DNA from: JAGPHI01 sp036661035
GTDB lineage: Bacteria; Bacillota; Clostridia; Oscillospirales; Ruminococcaceae
Assembly: GCA_036661035.1 (NCBI GenBank)
Contig: JAVWZM010000061.1
Location: forward strand, 1-13,337
Reading direction: 5' to 3'
Length of the DNA: 13,337 bases
The notes below the pieces were generated by a model. It saw nothing but the letters and a program-made list of their open reading frames with translations. It did not search any database and was not told where the DNA came from. Positions 1 through 6,215 of this stretch are shown piece after piece (within the stretch, counting starts at the first letter, position 1; each line of letters begins with the position of its first letter). Both the position numbers and the translations under genes were made by a program.

Positions 1-430
1 TCATAGAAAAGCAAAACGCTACAATTACTACAAAAATAGGTGATAAAGACATTTTTACTCTATCGCTCTGATTTAAAATATCAACCATAGAAAATCCAAC
101 ACCTGCCATTAAAAAGCCATTCATAGCGTGAAGCATACTATCCCACCATGAAATCTTTTCATAAAACGCATTAATTTCGCCAAGTATTTCAGCAGAAAAT
201 ATAAAAAATACAATAATAACTTCTAAAGTATGAGGCAGTGTAATTTTAAAGGTTCGATTAGCAATAGTAGGTATTAAAAACAAAAAAAGTGTCAGCACAC
301 AAGTAAATACATTTTCAAACTCACCGAGCCAAATTTGAGTAACCATACATAGCAAAACAAATCCAACCATAACCATATACAGAATTGCCATCCCTTTAGT
401 TTTATCGGAGAAAAAATTTTTCTTGTTCAT
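1..430 (-). CDS. YjdF/DUF2238-like integral membrane protein (partial, 3' end outside window)
   Basis: The first 143 codons of a gene that continues past the left edge. The start is an ATG at 430 (minus strand), preceded by AGGAGGG at 434-440, with no in-frame stop to base 1. The translation begins MNKKNFFSDK and is strongly hydrophobic, with about four membrane segments: near residues 14-30, 36-52, 68-83 and, after a short loop, around 105-120 and beyond. The loop WWDSMLHAMNGF followed by GVGFSMVDILN resembles the conserved WDxxLHxxxGF-type segment of YjdF/DUF2238 membrane proteins. Their function is not established. The gene has its own promoter (482-510, minus strand) and diverges from the tRNA gene. 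The family call rests on recalled motif similarity, so it is moderate; membrane location is clear. Confidence 0.6.
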   Translation of the reverse strand, partial: MNKKNFFSDKTKGMAILYMVMVGFVLLCMVTQIWLGEFENVFTCVLTLFLFLIPTIANRTFKITLPHTLEVIIVFFIFSAEILGEINAFYEKISWWDSMLHAMNGFLMAGVGFSMVDILNQSDRVKMSLSPIFVVIVAFCFSM

Positions 431-481
431 ACGCCCTCCTATATATTAAAAATAACCATAAGTTTATATATTTATGTTAAA

Positions 482-510
482 AGTATAGCACAAAACATAA
501 TACTAGTCAA
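482..510 (-). promoter_or_regulatory. Promoter of the YjdF-like gene
   Basis: Read on the minus strand, TTGACT (510-505) and TATACT (487-482) are separated by exactly 17 bases, and TGC just before the -10 makes it an extended -10. Transcription would start near 475, giving a leader of about 45 bases before the ATG at 430. It is a near-consensus sigma-A promoter. Confidence 0.75.
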
Positions 511-562
511 CAAATAATATGCCTTAGTTTTCCCATAATATGAATTTTACAAGATTTTAGGC

Positions 563-591
563 TTGACAAAATAAATAATTTGAGTTAAAAT
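563..591 (+). promoter_or_regulatory. Promoter of the tRNA-Leu gene
   Basis: TTGACA at 563-568 (perfect -35) and TAAAAT at 586-591 are separated by 17 bases. The expected transcription start near 598 leaves a leader of under ten bases before the mature tRNA 5' end at 607, as is usual for a singly transcribed tRNA. Confidence 0.8.
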
Positions 592-606
592 TAAGAGAAA
601 AGTTTT

Positions 607-693
607 GCGGACGTGGCGGAATTGGCAGACGCGCTAGCTTCAGGTGCTAGTGAAAGTAATTTCATGGGAGTTCAAGTCTCCCCGCCCGCACCA
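607..693 (+). tRNA. tRNA-Leu (anticodon CAG)
   Basis: An 87-base class II tRNA. Visible parts are acceptor 5' strand GCGGACG (607-613), D-stem GCG/CGC, anticodon stem CTAGC/GCTAG around the seven-base loop TTCAGGT with anticodon CAG at 641-643, a long variable arm (TGAAAGTAATTTCA region) typical of Leu, T-stem GGGAG/CTCCC around TTCAAGT, 3' acceptor strand CGCCCGC, discriminator A690 and encoded CCA (691-693). It reads CUG codons. The fifth acceptor pair is A611 opposite C685, a mismatch where most Leu tRNAs with this 5' strand have A-U. Confidence 0.95.
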
Positions 694-700
694 TAACATG

Positions 701-742
701 ATAATCCGAACCCTTCGCCGTTGGTGAAAGGGTTCGGATTAT
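701..742 (+). terminator. Strong hairpin behind tRNA-Leu, terminator-like without a good U-tract
   Basis: A perfect 15-base inverted repeat (701-715 with 728-742) can be extended by TCGCC/GGTGA to a three-base loop if one A bulges. The bases after it (TGATTTAAGAGG) hold only a short T-run, so termination may be incomplete or the hairpin may mainly serve 3'-end processing of the tRNA precursor. The P-loop kinase gene starts 41 bases further on. Confidence 0.55.
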
Positions 743-769
743 TGATTTAAGAGGTTCATTTTATATAAT
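742..769 (+). promoter_or_regulatory. Possible promoter giving a near-leaderless kinase mRNA
   Basis: TTGATT (742-747) and a perfect TATAAT (764-769) are 16 bases apart. Initiation near 776 would begin inside the ribosome binding site at 771-778, leaving an almost leaderless transcript. The -35 also overlaps the hairpin stem. The alternative is read-through from the tRNA promoter. Confidence 0.3.
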
Positions 770-783
770 TGGAGGTGAAATAA

Positions 784-1281
784 TTGAAAACATTAATTCT
801 GATAAGTGGCACAATGGGTGTTGGAAAAACTACTACTTGCAGAGAATTACAAAAAATATTGCCTTGTAATGTTTTTCTTGATGGAGATTGGTGTTGGGAT
901 ATGCAGCCTTTCGTTGTTAACGAAGAAACGAAAGCTATGGTTATGAAAAATATCTGTTTTCAGTTAAACCAATTTTTAAAGTGTTCTCAATATGAATACA
1001 TTATTTTTTGTTGTGTAATGCACGAACAAAGTATCATTGATTCCATTTTATCCTCACTCGATACTAACGATTGTTTGATAAAATCGTTTTCTCTAATTGC
1101 AGATAAATGTTCATTAGTAAAAAGAATAAAGCTCGATATTGACAGTGAAATAAGGCTGGCAGACGTTATCGAAAGAAGTGTTGCTCGGATAAACAATTAC
1201 AATATGTTAGATACAGAAAAAATTGACGTAAGCAATATTACACCATCACAAGCTGCCGAATTAATCAAAACAAGATTATGA
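784..1281 (+). CDS. Small P-loop nucleoside/nucleotide kinase-like protein
   Basis: This 165-residue cytoplasmic protein has a P-loop at residues 9-17 (GTMGVGKTT, Walker A with K15 and T16) right after a beta strand (TLILIS). The segment LDGDWCWDM (32-40) carries acidic and aromatic residues where kinases of this fold bind substrate, and a basic stretch (residues 124-136, RLADVIERSVARI) could be the lid. The pattern fits the AAA_33/AAA_18-like kinase group found widely in Bacilli and Clostridia. The substrate is unknown and I do not assign one. The start is TTG: GGAGGTGA (771-778) sits at the right distance, and the next Met (residue 11) lies inside the P-loop. It stands between a tRNA and the capsule array and is unlikely to be linked to the latter. 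Confidence 0.8.
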   Translation: MKTLILISGTMGVGKTTTCRELQKILPCNVFLDGDWCWDMQPFVVNEETKAMVMKNICFQLNQFLKCSQYEYIIFCCVMHEQSIIDSILSSLDTNDCLIKSFSLIADKCSLVKRIKLDIDSEIRLADVIERSVARINNYNMLDTEKIDVSNITPSQAAELIKTRL

Positions 1282-1298
1282 GCACCCATTCCACAAGC

Positions 1299-1379
1299 AA
1301 AACAACCCGTCCGTTTCGCAAATTTCGTTAATCTCGCATCAGAATAACTTTGTTATTTAATCGGCAAGGTTGTTTTTTT
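1299..1379 (+). terminator. Possible intrinsic terminator behind the P-loop kinase gene
   Basis: AAAACAACC (1299-1307) pairs perfectly with GGTTGTTTT (1368-1376), followed by more T residues to 1379 and a second T-run. The 60-base interval contains its own small hairpin AATAAC-TTT-GTTATT (1343-1357). The long loop makes this weaker than a compact terminator. Confidence 0.4.
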
Positions 1380-1570
1380 GTTTTTAATATTATAAAAACA
1401 AAAACCACCAGATGAAAAGACTTTACTTAATCGATTTTCAATGAAAATTTTTTATAATTATTCATTTTTTGCAAAATGTCATTTAAAGCAATTGTGCTTA
1501 TATTTTATTTTTATAAATGTAAAGACAAATGCAATAAATGCAAAAAAGCAGGTAAATAGTGCGATCTGAG

Positions 1571-1599
1571 TTGACTTTTTACATATTTCGTGCTATTCT
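1571..1599 (+). promoter_or_regulatory. Promoter of the capsule/sortase gene array
   Basis: TTGACT (1571-1576) and TATTCT (1594-1599) are 17 bases apart, and TGC at 1591-1593 supplies an extended -10. Initiation near 1606 gives a long leader before the GTG at 1755. It is the best promoter-like sequence I found upstream of the whole plus-strand array. Confidence 0.65.
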
Positions 1600-1754
1600 A
1601 CATTACGAAGTATAAATAAAAGGGTTGAATTACAGAATAATTATTTATATGATACGTTTGGTGGTGTTTTCTTCAGCAGATGTATCTTTTCGTCAGTAAT
1701 ACAATATTTTATTTGCAAAATTTTACAAATTTTAAGCAACAGTGAGGACAGCAT

Positions 1755-2462
1755 GTGGAACAAGAATATGAAACTATAGACCTTCGCGAAATATTTTATT
1801 TAATCAAAGATAATTTTATAAAGATAATTTTATCAGTACTTGGCTGTGCGGCGGCAGGGCTTTTAATTACGATTTTTTTAATAACTCCTCAATACGAAGC
1901 AAAAGCCGACCTTATTGTAAATAATGGCGCCAACCAAAGTGCTATTATCACGTACGAGCAAATTAACTCGGCAAAACAGCTTGTGGGGCCGTCTATCATT
2001 ATCCTAAAAAGCGACACTGTGCTCGACAGGGTGATAAAAAACTTGAAGCTTAACACTGTTGAAGGTATGGAGAACGTAACCGCTGAAAGTCTAGCGAAAA
2101 TTGTAGATGTTGTGGGCGTTGATTCCACCCAGGTGCTTCGCATTACGGTGCGCCACCCGGACGCTAAAATCGCAGAGGCTATAGTACAGGAAATTGTTAC
2201 TCTTGCTCCCGACATGATTGTAAACACCATTAAAGCAGGTTCAGTGGAGGTTATATCCGCTCCACGCGCACAGAAAAAACCTGTTTCACCTAAAAAAGCT
2301 ATGAACACGCTTATTGCTGGCATGTTCGGTCTTGTGGCAAGCGTTGGATTTATAATGATGAAAGAAATGCTCAACAACACCATTTCAGACGACGTGGACA
2401 TTCAAAAACACTTAGGACTTACAGTGCTTGGTGTTATTCCGCGCATTGAAATAGAAGAATGA
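1755..2462 (+). CDS. cpsC: Wzz/CpsC-type chain-length modulator and activator of the tyrosine kinase
   Basis: This 235-residue membrane protein has the Wzz layout: a short cytoplasmic start, membrane segment 1 at about 22-43, an extracytoplasmic domain of about 125 residues, the Pro-rich motif SAPRAQKKPVSPKKAM (168-183), membrane segment 2 at about 185-203, and a cytoplasmic tail (to 235). In Firmicutes, such proteins (CpsC, CapA, YwqC) sit beside a BY-kinase, whose activity depends on their cytoplasmic C-terminus, and they influence polysaccharide length. The start is GTG at 1755, with GTGAGG at 1742-1747 eight bases upstream. The ATG overlapping it at 1753 is out of frame and stops within nine codons. 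The TGA stop overlaps an ATG for the kinase frame, suggesting coupled translation. Confidence 0.9.
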   Translation: MEQEYETIDLREIFYLIKDNFIKIILSVLGCAAAGLLITIFLITPQYEAKADLIVNNGANQSAIITYEQINSAKQLVGPSIIILKSDTVLDRVIKNLKLNTVEGMENVTAESLAKIVDVVGVDSTQVLRITVRHPDAKIAEAIVQEIVTLAPDMIVNTIKAGSVEVISAPRAQKKPVSPKKAMNTLIAGMFGLVASVGFIMMKEMLNNTISDDVDIQKHLGLTVLGVIPRIEIEE

Positions 2463-2476
2463 AAGGGCATTTCGAT

Positions 2477-3196
2477 ATGAAAATAAAAAAGAACGAAAAA
2501 CCGGTATCCACGCGCAAATTACAGCTTGTTTCAAAATCGGCGCCTTTTTCATATGTAGAAGCATTTAAGGCCTTGCGTACAAACTTAAATTTTGTTTCGG
2601 TTAATTCCAGCCTTAAAAAGCTAATTATTACCAGCGCAATACCCCATGAGGGCAAAAGTAGCGTTGCTATTAACCTTGCGGTAACGTTGGCTGAAACCGG
2701 CAGCAAGGTGCTTATTGTAGACTGCGATTTGCGCAAGCCTATTTTACACAAATACTTAAAGCTAAATAAAGTATCTTCTAAGGGTGTCACCGGTATATTA
2801 AGCGGAGAGAGCAAAATAGACGATAGCATTGTATTTTTCAGAGATATAAAAATCAGTGTTTTGGTGGCAGGCGCAATTCCGCCTAACCCTGCGGAGCTTT
2901 TAGGTAGCCAAAAAATGAAAGAGCTTATCGCAGAGCTTGAAACTCGCTTTGATTACATAGTTTTTGATACTCCGCCTGTTTCGGTGGTAACCGACAGTGC
3001 TGTGCTTTCGCAATTTGCAGACGGTGTGTTGCTAGTGGTACGTCAAAACTTAGCCACTATAGATCAAGTTAAGCTTGCGAAAAAAAGCCTTGAAGGCGTA
3101 AACGCCAATATTCTTGGCGTTGTACTGAATGATTTTAATACTGCAAAATCGGGTAAAAACAGTGGATACTATTACTACTACGATTACCAGTCGTAA
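2477..3196 (+). CDS. cpsD: CpsD-type bacterial tyrosine (BY) kinase
   Basis: This protein of 239 residues is the kinase half of the split Firmicutes BY-kinase and controls polysaccharide assembly by autophosphorylation on a C-terminal tyrosine cluster. In order it has the N-terminal EAFKALRTN oligomerisation-type motif (28-36), Walker A IPHEGKSS (55-62), Walker A' VLIVDCDLRKP (78-88), Walker B YIVFDTPP (160-167), and the tail SGYYYYYDYQS with six tyrosines (231-235 and 237). The start is chosen at 2477 because AAAGGG (2462-2467) lies nine bases before it. An in-frame ATG at 2459, overlapping the cpsC stop, would add six residues but lacks a ribosome binding site. It would act with CpsC at the membrane and be dephosphorylated by CpsB, encoded next. 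Confidence 0.93.
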   Translation: MKIKKNEKPVSTRKLQLVSKSAPFSYVEAFKALRTNLNFVSVNSSLKKLIITSAIPHEGKSSVAINLAVTLAETGSKVLIVDCDLRKPILHKYLKLNKVSSKGVTGILSGESKIDDSIVFFRDIKISVLVAGAIPPNPAELLGSQKMKELIAELETRFDYIVFDTPPVSVVTDSAVLSQFADGVLLVVRQNLATIDQVKLAKKSLEGVNANILGVVLNDFNTAKSGKNSGYYYYYDYQS

Positions 3197-3237
3197 TTTA
3201 AGCGGCACATAAATATTTTGCTAGGCAAGGAGCCAAT

Positions 3238-3990
3238 ATGATTGATTTGCATTGCCATATACTTCCCGGGATAGACGATGGCGCAAAAAACGTGGTAGAT
3301 TCGCTTGAACTGATTTCAATGGAACTTTCGCAAAATATAGACAAGCTTGTTTTTACGCCTCATTTTAATATTGACCAGATACCCTTGCAGGATTTTTTAC
3401 AAAGGCGCGGCGCGGCACTTGATCTTTTGCTTGACGCCGCTACAGCCAAGGGCTTTGAACTGCCACAGTACAAATGCGCAGCCGAAGTTTACTTAACCCC
3501 CAAGCTTTTAGAAGCTGATTTGAAAAGCCTTTGCATTGAGGGTACCGACTATATGTTGGTAGAACTACCGGGAAATTATTATCGCCAATGGACGCAAGAC
3601 GTCCTTTACAATATTCGCATGGAGGGCATTACGCCAATTTTAGCCCATGTGGAACGCTACGAATACTTCAGCGAAGCACCGGACAAGCTTTACAAGCTAA
3701 TATGCGAGGGCGCACTTGCGCAGGCGAACGCAAGCACGATTATAAAGCATAGCGCGAAGCAGGTATTAACCTACTTAAAGCATAATATGGTGCATGTGTT
3801 GTCGTCCGATACACATTCCATTGCAAAAAGGCCTCCATTGCTTGGCCCTGCCATGGCTGTAGTTCGCAAAAAAGTGGGCGATGCCTGTGCAGATATGCTG
3901 ATGGATACGGCAGCACGTATTTTCGATGGCGACGAAATTTCGCCAGACGCGCCGACAGAGCCGAAAAAACTTTTCGGTTTTGTCTTTTAA
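3238..3990 (+). CDS. cpsB: CpsB/YwqE-type PHP-domain protein-tyrosine phosphatase
   Basis: This 250-residue metal-dependent phosphatase of the PHP superfamily removes phosphate from the kinase tail. Its motifs are MIDLHCHILPGIDDGAKN (1-18) with H5 and H7, FTPHF with H42, AAEVYL with E83, MLVELP with E109, ILAHVERY with H137, and SSDTHS with D191 and H193. These are the expected metal ligands, and length and order match CpsB/CapC/YwqE. AAGGAG at 3227-3232 stands five bases before the ATG. The gene follows cpsD by 41 bases and completes the kinase/phosphatase pair. Its last codons form a hairpin followed by a T-rich run (3957-3988), described separately. Confidence 0.93.
   Translation: MIDLHCHILPGIDDGAKNVVDSLELISMELSQNIDKLVFTPHFNIDQIPLQDFLQRRGAALDLLLDAATAKGFELPQYKCAAEVYLTPKLLEADLKSLCIEGTDYMLVELPGNYYRQWTQDVLYNIRMEGITPILAHVERYEYFSEAPDKLYKLICEGALAQANASTIIKHSAKQVLTYLKHNMVHVLSSDTHSIAKRPPLLGPAMAVVRKKVGDACADMLMDTAARIFDGDEISPDAPTEPKKLFGFVF
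3957..3988 (+). terminator. Weak terminator-like hairpin at the end of cpsB
   Basis: CCGAAAA (3961-3967) pairs with TTTTCGG (3971-3977) around a three-base loop. The stem can be lengthened outward to 3957/3981 with G-U pairs, and a T-rich run to 3988 follows. It overlaps the last cpsB codons. The stem is mostly A-U, so termination would be partial at best. Confidence 0.35.
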
Positions 3991-3993
3991 CCG

Positions 3994-4023
3994 ATATATA
4001 AAGCGGGCGCCCGCTTTGTGTAT
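3994..4023 (+). repeat. 18-base perfect palindrome between cpsB and the small surface-protein gene
   Basis: AAAGCGGGCGCCCGCTTT (4000-4017) is self-complementary, and flanking A-U and G-U pairs extend the RNA stem to 3994-4023. There is no T-run after it. In RNA, this G+C-rich hairpin would sit at the 5' side of the surface-protein message and could block exonucleases from upstream RNA or mark a processing point. At DNA level it could also be an operator. Confidence 0.7.
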
Positions 4024-4036
4024 ATATTAATTAAGG

Positions 4037-4050
4037 AGGAATATATTCCT
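4037..4050 (+). promoter_or_regulatory. Palindrome masking the ribosome binding site and abutting the ATG
   Basis: AGGAATATATTCCT (4037-4050) is a perfect 14-base palindrome that ends immediately before the ATG at 4051. Its first bases belong to the ribosome binding site AAGGAGGA (4033-4040). If folded, it would occlude half of that site, with an extended spacing of 11 bases from GGAGG to the ATG. Control of translation is an inference. Confidence 0.5.
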
Positions 4051-4653
4051 ATGAAAAAATTCATGTCCACCGTACTTGTCCTAGCGATAGCTGCGGCTAT
4101 GTCCGTATCTGCCTTTGCAGTAAAGGCAACAGGTTACACAAAAGACGAAATGAAAAAGTTGATTGCCGATAATGCGTCAAAATATACTATTTCGTCTGCT
4201 GAAGTAGCTGAGGCTGAAGCATCTATTGACGCAATGACAGACGCTGCTGTTGCAAAAGTTGACGTTGTTCAGGTTAAAACCGCTACAGCGCCTACACTTA
4301 ACAAAAAAGTTGCAGGCACACTTACCGTTGCGGATTTAAAAGCTGCTGAAACCGCAGTTAATGCGGTTCTTGCACCTGCCGGCGTAACTGTTTCAGTTGC
4401 AAGCCTTTCCGTAAGTGGCAACAAAATCACCGGTAGTGCAGTTGTTGCTATTGCTGCTGCATCTTCGGTAACAGGTTCTCCAGTTGCAAAAATACTCAAT
4501 GCAGAGACACCAAACCCAGATCCAGCACCGAGCGTTATCAAGAAAACAGGCGCAGATCTTGATATGACCGGTGTAACAATTTTAGCTTTATCTGTTATCG
4601 CAGTGCTTGGCGCAGGCGTTGTTGTAACACGTAAGCTTGGTTTAGCCGAATAA
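4051..4653 (+). CDS. Small secreted Ala/Val-rich protein with sortase-type C-terminus
   Basis: This 200-residue precursor begins MKKFMSTVLVLAIAAAMS and has a typical Sec signal peptide, with probable cleavage after AFA (residue 23). The mature part is rich in Ala, Val, Thr and Ser, has no Cys or Trp, and has only two Tyr (29, 45). A Pro-rich linker (ETPNPDPAP, 152-160) precedes IKKTG (163-167), an acidic/polar stretch, a hydrophobic helix (about 174-193) and a short tail with TRK. That is the layout of a sortase sorting signal, but with Lys where LPXTG has Pro. The sortase gene overlaps its stop codon, so this is the likely substrate. I recognise no domain and assign no other function. The start at 4051 is set by AAGGAGGA and the signal peptide; a GTG at 4018 in the same frame lies in the hairpin and is rejected. 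Confidence 0.8.
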   Translation: MKKFMSTVLVLAIAAAMSVSAFAVKATGYTKDEMKKLIADNASKYTISSAEVAEAEASIDAMTDAAVAKVDVVQVKTATAPTLNKKVAGTLTVADLKAAETAVNAVLAPAGVTVSVASLSVSGNKITGSAVVAIAAASSVTGSPVAKILNAETPNPDPAPSVIKKTGADLDMTGVTILALSVIAVLGAGVVVTRKLGLAE

Positions 4654-5339
4654 TGGCGTTTCGCGTAAAACAAAAACGGCGCAGCAACTGGGCGGGCTTT
4701 GTGCTCGTCCCAGTTGCTTTTTCAATAATACTTGCTCTCATTTTGTATCTGTCTCTCGCGCAGACTGTTATGCCGGTGGTAGACCTGTTTAACTTGTTTT
4801 TAAGCGAAGAAAAGCAGCGCGATACAATACCCCCAAGCATGTTTCAAGGGCTGGATTCGGCACTTGAAAACAATAAGGATGGCATACTGCTTTCTGAATT
4901 TACCTATCCCGAGGTGGGCGCACACTACGGTGAGGTAACAATTGAGGGTACTACGCTGAAAGCCGATTTGTTGTGGGGCGACTCTAACAAAGAGCTTAAC
5001 GCAGGAGTAGGCACTTATATGGGTGCGTGGCTGCCGGGCTTTGACAAAACGATTTTACTTGCAGGACATTCCATGACTGCCTTTTACGAATTAGGCGATG
5101 CAACATTAGGCAGCATTATCACGGTAAAGACCTATTATGGGGAGTACCATTATGAAATTACGGATATGCAGGTAAAAGAAGCCACTGACGAAACGGCTTA
5201 CGATTTCTCTCGCACCGATGAAAACATTATTTTATATACTTGTTATCCGTTTCATCGCATAGGTTTCACTCCCACAAGGTATTTTGTATATGGCAAATAC
5301 ATTGATGGACCAAAGATTATTGACAATAGTAAAGATTAA
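4653..5339 (+). CDS. Class D-like sortase
   Basis: This 228-residue membrane-anchored transpeptidase has a basic N-terminus (MAFRVKQKRR), one membrane segment (about 17-37) and an extracytoplasmic catalytic domain. Catalytic residues are visible: H139 in LLAGHSMTAFYELG, C197 in ILYTCYPF, and R209 in TPTRYFVYG. The TCYPF block and the GVG...LPG segment before the His fit class D better than the TLxTC contexts of A, B or C. It should cleave the T-G bond of a sorting signal and join the protein to the cell wall. The ATG overlaps the stop of the small secreted protein (TAATG), with no evident ribosome binding site, so translation is probably coupled. Its codons 11-23 contain a terminator-like hairpin (4683-4722), which is unusual. 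Confidence 0.92.
   Translation: MAFRVKQKRRSNWAGFVLVPVAFSIILALILYLSLAQTVMPVVDLFNLFLSEEKQRDTIPPSMFQGLDSALENNKDGILLSEFTYPEVGAHYGEVTIEGTTLKADLLWGDSNKELNAGVGTYMGAWLPGFDKTILLAGHSMTAFYELGDATLGSIITVKTYYGEYHYEITDMQVKEATDETAYDFSRTDENIILYTCYPFHRIGFTPTRYFVYGKYIDGPKIIDNSKD
4683..4722 (+). terminator. Intrinsic terminator or attenuator inside the sortase coding sequence
   Basis: AGCAACTGGG (4683-4692) and CCCAGTTGCT (4709-4718) form a perfect ten-base-pair stem. Pairing continues inward through CGGGC/GCTCG, with one bulged T (4708), to a five-base loop. The right arm runs directly into T residues (4718-4722). The hairpin begins 30 bases after the stop of the secreted-protein gene and lies over sortase codons 11-23. 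Its shape is that of a rho-independent terminator, so most transcripts may end here, with read-through supplying sortase mRNA. Confidence 0.7.
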
Positions 5340-5351
5340 GGAGACAGTGCC

Positions 5352-6209
5352 ATGCAGATAAATAAATCCGTAGTAAAGCAAATTTTATCAATGGTGCTGT
5401 CTCTTATTCTTGCATTGCTCACCATTATAAGCATTGTTGTTTTTACCGCAAACATCACCTTAGCTAACCCAAGCTACATGAAGGGGAAAGCACAAACCAG
5501 CCATTTTGCAAGCAAAGCTAAGCAAGAGCTTGAAGAAATCTACACTTCCTATGGGGCGGCAAGCGGATTTACTATAGACGCGTTTGCCGATATTTTGAAC
5601 GAAGATGAAATTGAAACCGCACTTTTTAAAAACATTGAAAAAATTTATTTTGACACACCTGCCATTAACTATGACGCGCTAAATAAACGCATTTATGAAA
5701 CGCTTATGGAAAACGTTGAAACCCGCGGTATTATTATAACAGAAGATATTAAAACAGGCGTGGCACAGCTTGCCGCCGCCTGCGCTACTGATTATATTGA
5801 CGCTGTATCGTTGCCGTTTGTAAGCTATATTACCTCTATTATCAACGCACTTCGCGAAAAGTTAAAGGGTATTAATATTGCACTGATAGCCGCATTCGTT
5901 TTCACCGCCGCGTTTCTTATTGTTTTGAATAAAACAAGCCACAGGCTTTTTAAATATTATGCTTATAGTTTTACTACATCTTTTATTATGTCGGCAGTAT
6001 TACCCGCAGTGGTTATATTGTCAGACAAAATGTCTTATATTTCAGTAAGACCAATTTCTCTTAATCATTTTGCCGTAGCTTATTTAAACGGAATTTTCAA
6101 GGTCATGATTAATTGTTCGTATATCTGCCTTGCCGCCGCACTTTTATGTATCGCGGCATATTATGCGCTACGCAAAGCAAACTCAAAACGCGCAAAACAT
6201 AAAGGGTGA
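5352..6209 (+). CDS. Membrane protein of unknown function
   Basis: This 285-residue protein matches no family that I recognise. It has an N-terminal membrane segment (about 11-34), a mostly polar, probably extracytoplasmic domain of about 135 residues (35-170) with several acidic stretches (EELEEI-like at 58-63, LNEDEIE at 82-88), then three membrane segments (about 173-192, 203-224 and 250-272) and a basic cytoplasmic tail (RKANSKRAKHKG). AAGGAG (5338-5343) overlaps the sortase stop and lies eight bases before the ATG. Its last codons contain the ribosome binding site of the VanY-type gene, so it is translated within the same message. Position between sortase and peptidase suggests an envelope role, for example as a partner or scaffold; that is inference only. 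Confidence 0.75.
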   Translation: MQINKSVVKQILSMVLSLILALLTIISIVVFTANITLANPSYMKGKAQTSHFASKAKQELEEIYTSYGAASGFTIDAFADILNEDEIETALFKNIEKIYFDTPAINYDALNKRIYETLMENVETRGIIITEDIKTGVAQLAAACATDYIDAVSLPFVSYITSIINALREKLKGINIALIAAFVFTAAFLIVLNKTSHRLFKYYAYSFTTSFIMSAVLPAVVILSDKMSYISVRPISLNHFAVAYLNGIFKVMINCSYICLAAALLCIAAYYALRKANSKRAKHKG

Positions 6210-6215
6210 AACAGC

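Larger units (their letters stand above)
1282..1754. other. A+T-rich gap of 473 bases between the kinase gene and cpsC
   Basis: No credible gene is visible. The left part holds the possible terminator; the middle is featureless A+T-rich sequence; 1571-1599 is a promoter; and 1606-1754 would be an untranslated leader of about 149 bases. A weak inverted repeat GATAC/GTATC (1651-1655 with 1682-1686) lies in that leader. I recognise no known riboswitch consensus there. Confidence 0.6.

Noticed and set aside
607..1281. tRNA-Leu as attachment site of an integrated element
   Set aside because: No integrase, phage gene or repeated tRNA 3' end is visible downstream within the window.
1606..1754. Known riboswitch in the long leader of the capsule array
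   Set aside because: I could match no c-di-GMP, T-box or other conserved core; only a weak five-base inverted repeat is seen.
4018..4050. GTG at 4018 as start of the surface-protein gene
   Set aside because: It lies in the arm of the hairpin, has no ribosome binding site, and would put 11 residues before a good signal peptide; AAGGAGGA points to the ATG at 4051.
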